Below, one piece after another: positions 50,181-60,530 of a DNA stretch of 64,000 bases (positions within the stretch are counted from its first letter, which is position 1; the number at the start of each line of letters is the position of its first letter). Made by a program: the position numbers and the translations under genes. Source of the DNA: Ottowia thiooxydans DSM 14619. Its GTDB lineage: Bacteria > Pseudomonadota > Gammaproteobacteria > Burkholderiales > Burkholderiaceae_C. The notes below the pieces were generated by a model. That model was not told the origin of the DNA, searched no databases, and saw only the letters and a program-made list of their open reading frames with translations. The stretch is taken from contig NZ_KE383942.1 in assembly GCF_000422885.1 (NCBI RefSeq), positions 3,353 to 67,352 of the forward strand. Reading direction: 5' to 3'.

Positions 50181-50867
50181 ATGAAGCAGATTGCGCTTGA
50201 TATCGGCTTGCCTCACGAGGCTACGCTAAGCGGTTTCCTGGCCGGTCAGAACCAGGCTGCCTTGCAGTATCTGCAAGCCTGGAGCGGTGGAGTCACGCGC
50301 TCGCCTGTGCCCGTTTACCTATGGGGGCCGTCTGGCGTTGGCAAGACCCACTTGTTGCGGGCGATTCGCCACGAGTTGCTTGCGCAGGGGGCCGCGGTAG
50401 GGTGGCTGGAGCCCGAAGGGGAGCCGAACGCTCCTTTTAACGAGCAGTGGGATGTCGTTCTCATGGACGATGTGCATCTCTATGGCGCGGAGCAGCAGCA
50501 CACGGCGTTCAACTGGTTCGTCAACGCCGTCAGCCCGGCGTCTGGCAAGCCGCTCGGCATATTGGCCGCTGGCTTGTTGCCGCCTTCCGATCTTCCGCTG
50601 CGAGAGGACTTGCGCACTCGACTGGGTTGGGGGCATGTTTTCGAGCTTCACTTGCTGCAAGAGCAGGAGCGTCGCGCCGTATTGCGGCAGGCCGCGGATG
50701 CACGGGGCGTGTTTCTCTCGGATGACGTGATGACCTTCGTTTTGGCGCGCTTCTCGCGGGACCTGGGCAGCCTGATGCAGCTTCTTGATCACCTGGATCG
50801 TTATGCGCTGCAGACGAAACGCGCCATCACCATTCCGCTAGTTAAATCGATGCTGGAGAATGATTAG
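50181..50867 (+). CDS. hda: DnaA regulatory inactivator Hda
   Basis: A 228-residue AAA+ protein related to DnaA domain III. The N-terminal KQIALDIGLP carries a clamp-binding-like QxxLxxxLP motif, as in Hda, which with the sliding clamp stimulates DnaA-ATP hydrolysis after initiation. Walker A is GPSGVGKTH (about 50-58), Walker B is VVLMDDVHL (about 92-100), and LREDLRTRLGWG corresponds to the sensor/arginine-finger region. It lacks the DnaA DNA-binding domain. The alternative is a generic DnaA-like loader, but length and clamp motif favour Hda. Confidence 0.92.
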   Translation: MKQIALDIGLPHEATLSGFLAGQNQAALQYLQAWSGGVTRSPVPVYLWGPSGVGKTHLLRAIRHELLAQGAAVGWLEPEGEPNAPFNEQWDVVLMDDVHLYGAEQQHTAFNWFVNAVSPASGKPLGILAAGLLPPSDLPLREDLRTRLGWGHVFELHLLQEQERRAVLRQAADARGVFLSDDVMTFVLARFSRDLGSLMQLLDHLDRYALQTKRAITIPLVKSMLEND

Positions 50868-51056
50868 ATCGTCAACACGTTCCAAGAAGGCTCGCCGCTG
50901 AGCGTTTGAAGTGCAGAATACGGTTTTCCATAGCTTTGCTCTGGGCTGTTAACACGCCCGAAAGTCAGGGGGATCACATTGCCCTCGGGGCGCGACCTTT
51001 CCTCGTTCCACGACACTCGCTTTTCGCAAGCACGGCCCCAAAGCGTTCCTTGATTC

Positions 51057-51725
51057 ATGAAACTTGCTCTTTTCGATCTAGATCACACCTTGTTACCCCT
51101 GGATTCTGACCATGCCTGGGGAGAATTCACTACCCGTATCGGCTGGACCGATGCGGCCGAATTCAAACACCGCAATGATGAGTTTTACGCTCATTACCAG
51201 GCCGGCACGCTCGATGTGCACGACTACGTGCGTTTTGCCACAGACGCCGTTCGCCAGCGTGGATCTGAAGCGGCGGCCCTGGCGCATGCCCGGTTCATGA
51301 GCGAAGTCATTGAACCTGTCATCACGCCGCAGGCGCTTGCGCTCGTTCGCCAGCATCAGCAAGACAGCGATGCAGTGGTCATCGTGACCGCCACCAATGA
51401 ATTCATTACACGCCCCATTGCGCACGCGTTTGGCGTGGACGAGCTGATCGCGGTCAACCTGGCTCGCGGCGATGATGGCTGGATTACCGGGGAAATTGTC
51501 GGCGTTCCGTCGTTTCGCGAAGGAAAGGTGGCGCGGGTGGAGCAGTGGCTGGCCGAGCGCGGCCTGGGGTGGGCAGATGCTGAAGTCAGTTTCTACTCTG
51601 ATTCCACTAACGATCTGCCCTTGCTCGAAAAATCCCAGCATCCCGTGGCCACCAATCCCGCGCCTGCGTTGGCGAAAATCGCCCAGGAGCGCGGGTGGCG
51701 CATACTAAACCTATTCCCTGAATAG
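51057..51725 (+). CDS. HAD-IB family hydrolase (SerB-like)
   Basis: A 222-residue HAD phosphatase. Motif I is FDLDHTLLPLDSD (residues 5-17), motif II is the Thr in VVIVTATNEF (about 108), with a Lys in FREGKVARV (about 160), and motif III/IV is YSDSTNDLPLL (about 184-194). This matches subfamily IB, which includes phosphoserine phosphatase-like enzymes and histidinol-phosphate phosphatases; the substrate is not determined. It ends 2 bp before pcnB, so the two are co-transcribed. About 190 bp separates it from hda, without any feature I can name. Confidence 0.9.
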   Translation: MKLALFDLDHTLLPLDSDHAWGEFTTRIGWTDAAEFKHRNDEFYAHYQAGTLDVHDYVRFATDAVRQRGSEAAALAHARFMSEVIEPVITPQALALVRQHQQDSDAVVIVTATNEFITRPIAHAFGVDELIAVNLARGDDGWITGEIVGVPSFREGKVARVEQWLAERGLGWADAEVSFYSDSTNDLPLLEKSQHPVATNPAPALAKIAQERGWRILNLFPE

Positions 51726-51727
51726 CA

Positions 51728-53314
51728 ATGATCAAGAAATTCCTAGACAAGCTTATTGGCAAGGCCACTGGCAAGAGCGGCTCCACGGCACGAAAACGCT
51801 TGGGTAAACGAGTGGAGGTGGGGCCTCAGGTGCACGCCATCAACCCTGCATTGGTGGATGAGCGAGCCTCCAATGTGGTGCGTACGCTCAAGGAGGCCGG
51901 TTACGAAGCCTATATCGTCGGGGGAGCAGTGCGTGATCTGCTGCTGGGCCTCAAGCCCAAGGACTTTGATGTGGCCACCAATGCCACGCCAGAGCAGGTG
52001 AAGAGCCTGTTCCGGCGAGCTTTCATCATTGGCAGGCGGTTCCGCATAGTTCATGTGGTGTACGGACGTGGACGCGATCACGAAGTCATCGAGGTCTCTA
52101 CCTTCCGTGCCAACGTAGACAATGCCGCCGCTGAGGCTGTGAGCGGCAATGAGCGCACGGCTAAAGGGCAGTTAGCCGGTATGACCCACGCAGTGGATGC
52201 CAGCGGACGCGTACTGCGAGACAACGTGTGGGGTCCTCAGGATGAAGACGCCGCACGGCGTGATTTCACCGTCAACGCGATGTACTACGACCCGGAAACG
52301 CGCGTAGTGGTCGATTACCACAATGGCATTCAAGATGCCCAGAAAAAGCTCCTGCGCATGATTGGCGATGCCGCCACGCGCTACCGCGAAGATCCGGTGC
52401 GGATTATTCGTGCGGTGCGCTTTGGCGCCAAGCTCGCCGGGCTGGGCTTCAAGCTGGAGCCCAAAACGGCCAAACCGCTGCTCGAAGCCAAGGCGCTGCT
52501 GGCCGATGTACCGCAAAGCCGGCTGTTCGACGAGATGATCAAGCTGATGCAGACTGGCCATTCACTGGCCAGCGTAGATCAATTGCGCAAACTTGGCCTC
52601 GCTCGCGGGATCTATCCCCTGCTTGATGTCATTGTGGAGCGGGCTGATCATCCTTTCGTGAAGGCTGCACTGCAAGACACAGATCGCAGGGTGGCTGAGG
52701 GCAAGCCCGTGGCACCTTCTTTCCTGCTCGCTTGCGTGCTCTGGGAAGATGTGCTGAGCGGTTGGAACGCGCGTATTGCGCGAAAAGAACTTCCGTTCCC
52801 TTCCCTGCAAGCGGCCATCGACGAGGTTTTCGATGACCGCGTAGGCGACGTTTCTGGTCGAGGCAAGCTTGGCGCCGATATGCGCGAGATCTGGATGATG
52901 CAGCCGCGGTTTGAAAAACGCAGCGGTCATTCGGCGTTCAGCCTGTCTGAGCAGCCAAGATTTCGCGCCGGCTTTGATTTTCTGCGCTTGCGTGCAGATA
53001 TAGGCGAAATTGGCGAAGACCTGGCTGACTGGTGGCAGGAATTCAGTTTGGCCAGTGATGGGGCGAGAGAGAGCATGGTGGAAGAGCTGCGCGCCGAGCA
53101 GCAACGCTCTAAACGCCAACAACCGCGCGTTCATCGAGTTCCCAAGGGATCAATTCAAAACACTGCGGAATCCTCCCAGGCGCCGGCCAGTGCAGGCGAT
53201 ACAGAGAGCGATGACGGTGGAGCCGGGCCAGCCAAGAAGCGCCGCCGCCGCCGTCGTAAGCCTTCAGCTGGCGAGGCGGGTGCCGACAGTGCTGGCGGTA
53301 ATGACCCTTCCTGA
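51728..53314 (+). CDS. pcnB: Poly(A) polymerase I
   Basis: A 528-residue nucleotidyltransferase that adds 3' poly(A) tails and so promotes RNA decay. The family head LVDERASNVVRTLKEAGYEAYIVGGAVRDLLLG (35-67) contains GGAVRD; it is followed by the catalytic DFDVATNATPEQV acidic pair (about 80) and RRDFTVNAMYYDP (about 177). The helical RNA-binding domain continues to about 430. The C-terminus (about 460-528) is a disordered, Lys/Arg- and Ser/Gly-rich tail with KKRRRRRRKP, typical of this family. The N-terminal basic region favours PcnB over CCA-adding enzymes. Confidence 0.95.
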   Translation: MIKKFLDKLIGKATGKSGSTARKRLGKRVEVGPQVHAINPALVDERASNVVRTLKEAGYEAYIVGGAVRDLLLGLKPKDFDVATNATPEQVKSLFRRAFIIGRRFRIVHVVYGRGRDHEVIEVSTFRANVDNAAAEAVSGNERTAKGQLAGMTHAVDASGRVLRDNVWGPQDEDAARRDFTVNAMYYDPETRVVVDYHNGIQDAQKKLLRMIGDAATRYREDPVRIIRAVRFGAKLAGLGFKLEPKTAKPLLEAKALLADVPQSRLFDEMIKLMQTGHSLASVDQLRKLGLARGIYPLLDVIVERADHPFVKAALQDTDRRVAEGKPVAPSFLLACVLWEDVLSGWNARIARKELPFPSLQAAIDEVFDDRVGDVSGRGKLGADMREIWMMQPRFEKRSGHSAFSLSEQPRFRAGFDFLRLRADIGEIGEDLADWWQEFSLASDGARESMVEELRAEQQRSKRQQPRVHRVPKGSIQNTAESSQAPASAGDTESDDGGAGPAKKRRRRRRKPSAGEAGADSAGGNDPS

Positions 53315-53436
53315 GAAGGCAAGTTGTTGAAATTAAATAGAATTTTCCCGAATTGATCCAGAGGCGTGTCTCCCAGGCTTATCCCCGCCGAGCCGATGTG
53401 ATCGAGTCGGCGCGACTCGGAAGCGAAGGCACGCCA

Positions 53437-53934
53437 ATGCCCTTCGAGGCAGGGGCAAAGCCGCATCAAAGAATCCCCATTACCGCCTACGTGGCGCTTG
53501 GTGCCAACCTGGGCGATGCGAAGAACGCTGTCTTGATGGCAATGAACAGCCTGGGCAGCCTGCCATACACCCAGGAGACTGCACGTTCCAGCCTTTACCG
53601 CACGGCTCCTATCGATTCTTCGGGCCCTGAATACATCAATGCGGTTGCTGAAATCTCCACTTGCCTGACCGCGCCTGATTTGCTGCGTGAACTGCAGATG
53701 TTGGAGCTGGCGGCCGGCCGTGAGCGCCCGTATCGCAATGCTCCGCGCACTCTTGATCTTGATCTGCTTGTCTATGGCGAGGCGTGCATCCAGAGCCCGC
53801 TGCTCACGTTGCCCCACCCGCGGATGAACGAGCGTGAGTTTGTCCTCGTTCCGTTGGCCGAAATCGCGCCGACACGCGTGGGCGCGCAGTTGCTCGCGGC
53901 TGTGGCAGGGCAGGGCATTGAGCGTATTGACTAA
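53437..53934 (+). CDS. folK: HPPK (6-hydroxymethyl-dihydropterin pyrophosphokinase)
   Basis: A 165-residue folate-synthesis enzyme that transfers pyrophosphate from ATP to hydroxymethyl-dihydropterin. Diagnostic parts are YVALGANLGD near residue 20, SSLYRTAPIDSSGPEYINAVAEI, GRERPYRNAPRTLDLDLLVYG with the metal-binding DxD (about 105-125) and LPHPRMNEREFVLVPLAEIAP. ATG 53437 has GAAGGC seven bases upstream and gives normal length; the longer frame upstream is unlikely. It follows pcnB by about 120 bp. Confidence 0.95.
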   Translation: MPFEAGAKPHQRIPITAYVALGANLGDAKNAVLMAMNSLGSLPYTQETARSSLYRTAPIDSSGPEYINAVAEISTCLTAPDLLRELQMLELAAGRERPYRNAPRTLDLDLLVYGEACIQSPLLTLPHPRMNEREFVLVPLAEIAPTRVGAQLLAAVAGQGIERID

Positions 53935-54239
53935 ATAGGCCTTGGTTCCATAAAAGCTATTCAGGTCTGCACATGCAATTCGCCCATAAGCTTCCGATAT
54001 CCCTGCCGACTGTGTTGATTTACCTGGATCAACTGCTTAAGCTTGATTTCCGGTGAGCAGGGCTGAGCGCGGTGGGGTGGTGTCCTTCTTCTTTCGCGGT
54101 TCCTTGAACCTGAACACGTTCCTGGATCATGAACATTAGGGTTTGTTCGGAATTCGCGGTTGGCGTGCTTTAAACTCAGTAGTCGCTAAAGTTTCACTTT
54201 AGTGACATCCCAATGTCATGAAATGCCGGAGTCTTCGCC
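53935..54239. other. Intergenic region upstream of the phosphate genes
   Basis: About 305 bp without a gene between folK and the DUF47 gene. Apart from the two adjoining inverted repeats near its right end (54182-54218), I see no promoter or repeat that stands out. Confidence 0.6.
54182..54218 (+). promoter_or_regulatory. Two overlapping inverted repeats upstream of DUF47-pit
   Basis: GTCGCTAAAG-TTTCA-CTTTAGTGAC (54182-54206) is a 10-bp stem with one G-T pair, and TGACAT-CCCA-ATGTCA (54203-54218) overlaps its right arm. They lie 22-58 bases upstream of the DUF47 ATG. They could be mutually exclusive RNA hairpins or adjoining operator sites; TGTCA resembles a Pho-box half, but the arrangement is inverted, not direct. 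Confidence 0.5.
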
Positions 54240-54887
54240 ATGCTGTTCAGCAAGCTATTGCCCAAGGAGGGCAATTTTTTTGAGCTTTTTAACCAGCATG
54301 CGGATCGCATCGTCGAAGCGGCGAAGGCGTTTTCGCTGCTGGTTACGCACTACGGCGACGATCGCCTGCGAGAGCAATATCTACAAGAGGTAGACAGTGC
54401 AGAGCGCGCTGCCGATCGTGTGACCCATGAGGTCAACCGCCTGATCCACACCACCTTCATCACGCCTATCGATCGTGAGCAGATTCATATTCTGATCAAC
54501 CTGATGGACGACGTGGCTGACTTGCTGCAGGACTCGGCTGAGACCATGACCCTGTACGACATCCGCCACATGACCGAGGCGATCAAACGTCTGACCGATC
54601 TGTCGGTCAAATGTTGCGAACGTCTGCGTTATGCCGTGAGCCTGCTCCCCAAGATCGCGGAGCCTGCCACGGCCGAAGCCGCGCTCAAGACGTGCGAGGA
54701 GATCGATCAGCTCGAATCAGACGCCGATCGCGTGATGCGCAGTGCCATGAGTGCGCTGTTTCGCAACGAACCGGACGTTCGGGAGGTCATTAAGCTGAAA
54801 GCGATTTATGAGCTTCTGGAGACCGTGACCGACAAATGCGAAGACGTTGCCAACCAGATCGAAGGCATCGTCCTTGAGAATTCTTGA
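54240..54887 (+). CDS. DUF47 family phosphate-transport regulator (PhoU-like)
   Basis: A 215-residue, all-helical protein of the DUF47/PhoU-like family, often coded beside Pit transporters and thought to regulate them. The N-terminal LPKEGNFFELFNQHADRIVEAAKAF (about 6-30), VTHEVNRLIHTTFITPIDREQI with acidic metal-binding residues (about 60-81) and KLKAIYELLETVTDKCEDVANQIE are typical. Start ATG 54240 has GGAG eight bases upstream. It ends 57 bp before the Pit gene and is probably co-transcribed with it. Confidence 0.92.
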   Translation: MLFSKLLPKEGNFFELFNQHADRIVEAAKAFSLLVTHYGDDRLREQYLQEVDSAERAADRVTHEVNRLIHTTFITPIDREQIHILINLMDDVADLLQDSAETMTLYDIRHMTEAIKRLTDLSVKCCERLRYAVSLLPKIAEPATAEAALKTCEEIDQLESDADRVMRSAMSALFRNEPDVREVIKLKAIYELLETVTDKCEDVANQIEGIVLENS

Positions 54888-54944
54888 CATGCTGAACTTC
54901 AGCCTTCACCGCGAATTTCACCTCATCCGAAAGTTCTGAGAATC

Positions 54945-55955
54945 ATGCAAACCGCACAAGCTGCGCTTTGGGTTGTCATTTTGCTTGTCGCGCTGGCAAT
55001 CGTATTTGACTTCATGAACGGCTTCCACGACGCCGCCAATTCCATCGCCACCGTGGTGTCCACTGGTGTATTGCGTCCTGCGCAAGCGGTGGTGTTCGCC
55101 GCTTTTTTCAATGTCATTGCCATCTTCGTATTTCACCTTTCGGTGGCAGCTACGGTCGGTAAAGGCATTGTTCTGCCCGATGTGGTGGACGTGAACGTAG
55201 TGTTTGGCGCGCTGGTGGGTGCCATTGCATGGAATTTGATTACCTGGTACTACGGTATCCCCAGCAGTTCCTCGCATGCCTTGATCGGCGGGATTGTGGG
55301 CGCGGCGCTCGCCAAGGCAGGCCCCAGTGTTTTGGTCGCAGCGGGCATTTTGAAGACCGTGGCGTTCATCTTCATCTCGCCGCTACTCGGATTTTTGCTC
55401 GGATCCCTCATGATGGTGTTGGTGGCCTGGGTGTGTCGCCGCTCCCGTCCCAACAAGGTAGACCGATGGTTCCGCCGCATGCAATTGGTTTCGGCCGGGG
55501 CCTACAGTCTTGGCCATGGAGGCAATGATGCTCAAAAAACCATCGGCCTGATATGGATGTTGCTGATCGCTAGCGGTTACACGGCCGCCAGCGACGCAGC
55601 GCCGCCTACCTGGACCATTGTGGTCTGCTACGTGGCTATTGGTCTGGGAACCATGTTTGGGGGATGGCGCATCGTCAAAACCATGGGGCAAAAGATCACC
55701 AAATTGAAGCCCGTGGGCGGCTTTTGCGCGGAGACTGGCGGAGCGTTGACACTGTTTTTCGCTACCGCACTGGGCATTCCAGTCTCGACCACGCACACCA
55801 TTACAGGTGCCATCGTCGGCGTAGGCTCCACTCAGCGTGCCAGCGCGGTGCGCTGGGGCGTCGCTGGGAACATCGTATGGGCGTGGGTACTGACCATTCC
55901 TGCCAGCGCTTTGGTGGCCGCTGTGGCCTACTGGTTCAGCACATTGATATTTTGA
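54945..55955 (+). CDS. Low-affinity inorganic phosphate transporter (Pit family)
   Basis: A 336-residue inner-membrane permease with about ten helices in two inverted PHO4 repeats. The signatures are DFMNGFHDAANSIATVVSTGVL (about 22-43) and its second copy GGNDAQKTIGLIWMLL (about 188-203), together with GIPSSSSHALIGGIVGAA and GIPVSTTHTITGAIVGVG. It moves phosphate, usually as a neutral metal phosphate with protons. With the upstream DUF47 gene it forms a standard pair. A strong hairpin follows the stop. Confidence 0.94.
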   Translation: MQTAQAALWVVILLVALAIVFDFMNGFHDAANSIATVVSTGVLRPAQAVVFAAFFNVIAIFVFHLSVAATVGKGIVLPDVVDVNVVFGALVGAIAWNLITWYYGIPSSSSHALIGGIVGAALAKAGPSVLVAAGILKTVAFIFISPLLGFLLGSLMMVLVAWVCRRSRPNKVDRWFRRMQLVSAGAYSLGHGGNDAQKTIGLIWMLLIASGYTAASDAAPPTWTIVVCYVAIGLGTMFGGWRIVKTMGQKITKLKPVGGFCAETGGALTLFFATALGIPVSTTHTITGAIVGVGSTQRASAVRWGVAGNIVWAWVLTIPASALVAAVAYWFSTLIF

Positions 55956-55958
55956 TTC

Positions 55959-55986
55959 GTCGAGGTCGCTTTGCCGCGACCTCGAC
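55959..55986. terminator. Hairpin terminator between pit and the TM2 gene
   Basis: GTCGAGGTCGC (55959-55969) pairs perfectly over 11 bp with GCGACCTCGAC (55976-55986) around a six-base loop. It lies four bases after the pit stop and between convergent genes. No long T tract, but the stem is strong. Confidence 0.6.
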
Positions 55987-55997
55987 AACCAAAAGAA

Positions 55998-56447
55998 TCA
56001 CTGCGAGATCTTGCGGGCTTCCTCTATTTGATATTCAAAGTAGCGCTGGAAGCTAAACGCTATCGATGCCATCAGCACGGATGTGCCAATCATTAGCGAC
56101 AGGGCGATAGCAATGATCGTGAACCAGTTCGTGCGACCAGGCTCAGCGTCGAGCGGTAATTGTGGATTGAACCGGGCGTTCCACTTTTCGGGCGTCATGA
56201 GGCCGTAGACGATCGCTGTCAGGGCGCACGCTGCGAAGGTGAAGCCAAACACCGGCAGAAGTAACCAAGTCCATTGATCATCCTGGCCGAACTGTCTTAA
56301 GCGGGAAATTCCGTAAATCCCGATGGCTGTGGGAATTGGCAGCAACCAGCCCAGCCAATCACCAAAGCCGCGCAGATAAAAGCGATGTAGCCCAAGCGGG
56401 CCCCCGAGAAAAGTCAGCCAGGTAGCAAAAGTCTTATTTTTTTTCAT
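55998..56447 (-). CDS. TM2 domain membrane protein
   Basis: A 149-residue membrane protein with about four helices. The first part, TFATWLTFLGGPLGLHRFYLRG (about 6-27), is the TM2-domain signature GGxxGxHRFYxG. A second pair of helices follows (about 62-85 and 105-130), then a charged C-terminus. TM2 proteins are widespread and without a settled function in bacteria. Start ATG 56447 is preceded by a short AT-rich stretch; the gene is divergent from rpsP. Confidence 0.83.
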   Translation of the reverse strand: MKKNKTFATWLTFLGGPLGLHRFYLRGFGDWLGWLLPIPTAIGIYGISRLRQFGQDDQWTWLLLPVFGFTFAACALTAIVYGLMTPEKWNARFNPQLPLDAEPGRTNWFTIIAIALSLMIGTSVLMASIAFSFQRYFEYQIEEARKISQ

Positions 56448-56573
56448 TCAATTGGATTCGACAGGGGTGTGAAAAGCCGGGTGGGAGAGGTTTTTGTTGC
56501 GAAAAGGCACCGTCTTGGCGGTGCGCGGCGACGAGGCAAGGCTTGAGAAAGCCGCCGCAGCTTTTTGAAGCTC

Positions 56574-56579
56574 TATAAT
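56574..56579 (+). promoter_or_regulatory. Candidate -10 element upstream of rpsP
   Basis: A perfect TATAAT, about 137 bases upstream of rpsP, within a 270-bp gap. No well-spaced -35 was found. A promoter here would leave a long leader, which could allow leader-based control of the ribosomal protein gene. Confidence 0.35.
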
Positions 56580-56715
56580 AATCGGCTTTCTCAGTGTGTC
56601 GCTGGCCGGGTGGCTATGTCGCGTGTCTCAGCACTGGAAATCAACTGGGTTTACCTGCTATTTCATCCCGGAATAGTAAGGAGGCCCGGGTTCACCACCC
56701 ACAGGACATTCAATC

Positions 56716-56979
56716 ATGGTCGTTATTCGTCTCGCACGCGGCGGTTCTAAAGCTCGCCCTTTCTTCAGCATCGTTGTTGCCGACAAGCGCGTTCGTCGCG
56801 ATGGTCGCTTCATTGAGCGCATTGGTTTCTACAACCCCACAGCCGTCGGTGGTGCTGAGGGCCTGCGTATTGCGCAGGACCGTCTCACTTACTGGAAGAG
56901 CGTTGGCGCACAAGCTTCGCCTACCGTGGAGCGCCTGATCAATCAGGGCGCTAAAGCAGCCGCTCCTGTCGCTGCCTGA
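56716..56979 (+). CDS. rpsP: 30S ribosomal protein S16
   Basis: An 87-residue small-subunit ribosomal protein. The start [33 protein letters not shown] (2-34) and IGFYNPTA are unmistakable. Length is normal. It is 13 bp upstream of rimM, so the two are co-transcribed. In most bacteria trmD and rplS follow, but here the plus-strand run ends after rimM. Confidence 0.97.
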   Translation: MVVIRLARGGSKARPFFSIVVADKRVRRDGRFIERIGFYNPTAVGGAEGLRIAQDRLTYWKSVGAQASPTVERLINQGAKAAAPVAA

Positions 56980-56992
56980 GCGTATTGCTCTC

Positions 56993-57562
56993 ATGATTCT
57001 TCCTGGGCTTGAACCGGCTGAGTTGCCGGCAGACGCGGTCGAAATAGGCCGTATTCTGGATGCCTGGGGGGTCAAGGGCTGGTTCAAAATCCAGCCCTAT
57101 AGCGCCTCTCCTGAGGCGCTTTTTTCTTCCAAGCGCTGGTTTCTTCAGCCTTCCGAAAGAGCTGGTCGTGCATCCTTCACAGGGACTGTGCGCCTGTCGA
57201 TCAAGGAAGCCAAGGATCATGCAGATTCCGTAGTTGCATGCGCGCATGAAATTGAAGATCGCAGCGCTGCCGAGCAGCTCAAAGGCGCCCGGATATTCGT
57301 TTCTCGTTCGTCTTTTCCCACGCCCGAAGAAGGCGAATACTATTGGGTCGATCTTATCGGCCTGGCGGTAGTCAATCGTGAAGGCCTTGCTCTGGGCGAG
57401 GTGAAGGAGTTGCTGGCCACTGGCCCGCAAACAACCCTGGTACTGAGCTTTGTAGACGCAGGCAAGCCACAAGAGCGCATGATCCCGTTCGTGGATGCCT
57501 ACGTGGATTCGGTAGACCTTCCTGGCCGTCTAATCACTGTAGATTGGCAACTCGACTACTGA
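56993..57562 (+). CDS. rimM: 16S rRNA processing protein RimM
   Basis: A 189-residue ribosome-maturation factor that binds S19 and helps assemble the 30S head. The N-terminal VEIGRILDAWGVKGWFKIQPYS (about 16-37) is the RimM barrel signature, and the PRC-barrel C-terminal domain has YYWVDLIGLAVVNREGLALGEVKELL and the ending MIPFVDAYVDSVDLPGRLITVDW. Start ATG 56993 is the first in frame after rpsP. The gene after it runs in the opposite direction. Confidence 0.95.
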   Translation: MILPGLEPAELPADAVEIGRILDAWGVKGWFKIQPYSASPEALFSSKRWFLQPSERAGRASFTGTVRLSIKEAKDHADSVVACAHEIEDRSAAEQLKGARIFVSRSSFPTPEEGEYYWVDLIGLAVVNREGLALGEVKELLATGPQTTLVLSFVDAGKPQERMIPFVDAYVDSVDLPGRLITVDWQLDY

Positions 57563-57613
57563 GCCTTTCCGTTACGGGGTGATCAATACCCCCGTGTGCG
57601 CTGCGCTCAATAT

Positions 57614-57633
57614 CTTCCCGCATCTACGGGAAG
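57614..57633. terminator. Short hairpin between rimM and ftsB
   Basis: CTTCCCG (57614-57620) pairs with CGGGAAG (57627-57633) around a six-base loop, between convergent genes. No T tract, so only a weak candidate. Confidence 0.35.
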
Positions 57634-57639
57634 CGGACT

Positions 57640-57915
57640 CTAGCGAGTCACTTGTACGAAGATCTCGTTGGGTTTGACCATACCCAGTTCAAGCCGCGCT
57701 TTTTCTTCCACCATACCCAGCCCCGCCTTCAGATCATCCACCTCGGAGGCAAGTTGCTCGTTTTCGAGCTTCGCCCGCGAGTTGGACGCTTTCTGCAGAT
57801 CCAGCTTTTTCTGCAACGCCGCCACATTGGGAATACTGCCGCGACCGACCCACATCTGTGCGTGCAAGATCACCAGGACGGCGACCAGCACAAATGGAAC
57901 GACGCGGTTACCCAT
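57640..57915 (-). CDS. ftsB: Cell division protein FtsB
   Basis: A 91-residue bitopic protein: one N-terminal membrane helix (about 5-21), a short Gly-rich segment (WVGRGSIPNV), a periplasmic coiled coil (about 34-70) and the conserved EEKARLELGMVKPNEIFVQV tail. This matches FtsB of the FtsQLB divisome complex. It lies directly downstream of eno (48 bp), the usual position for ftsB in proteobacteria, which supports the call over other small septum initiators. Confidence 0.94.
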   Translation of the reverse strand: MGNRVVPFVLVAVLVILHAQMWVGRGSIPNVAALQKKLDLQKASNSRAKLENEQLASEVDDLKAGLGMVEEKARLELGMVKPNEIFVQVTR

Positions 57916-57963
57916 GCTCAGTTCATTGCTGTAGTTGGTTGGAATGCTACGATTTTAATAGGA

Positions 57964-60190
<2,227 letters not shown>

Positions 60191-60214
60191 GCCGATGAGG
60201 ATACGGTTGCCTGC

Positions 60215-60505
60215 TCAGACGCCTTCAACGGCGACCATGTTCATGATCGCAGCGCCGACCCGAGCCTCCCGAGCTTTCAGATACTCGGGAGAATCGAAAA
60301 AGGCTTTTGCCTTTTGGAAATTTTCGAACTTCAGAACGACCATGCGGCCTGGCGCCCAATGGCCTTCGAGCGGCTGCACCGGACCGCCGCGCACGCACAC
60401 TTCAGCGCCGTGTGTTTGAATGGCAAGGGTCGACCACCGCTTGTATTCCTCATACTGAGCGGGATTGGTAACTTCGACCTGGGCGATGATGTAGCCGCTA
60501 CTCAT
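60215..60505 (-). CDS. DUF1330 family protein
   Basis: A 96-residue alpha/beta-barrel-type small protein of DUF1330. YIIAQVEVTNPAQYEEYKR (about 5-23), VRGGPVQPLEGHW (about 39-51) and FENFQKAKAFFDSPEYLKAR (about 60-79) are the family blocks. Function is not established; the fold is a ferredoxin-like dimeric barrel. ATG 60505 gives the normal start; a longer frame overlaps kdsA. It lies 25 bp after kdsA and 24 bp before the FkbM gene, so all are probably one transcript. Confidence 0.9.
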   Translation of the reverse strand: MSSGYIIAQVEVTNPAQYEEYKRWSTLAIQTHGAEVCVRGGPVQPLEGHWAPGRMVVLKFENFQKAKAFFDSPEYLKAREARVGAAIMNMVAVEGV

Positions 60506-60530
60506 GGGCGGGAGCTCCAGCAGTTGAAGT

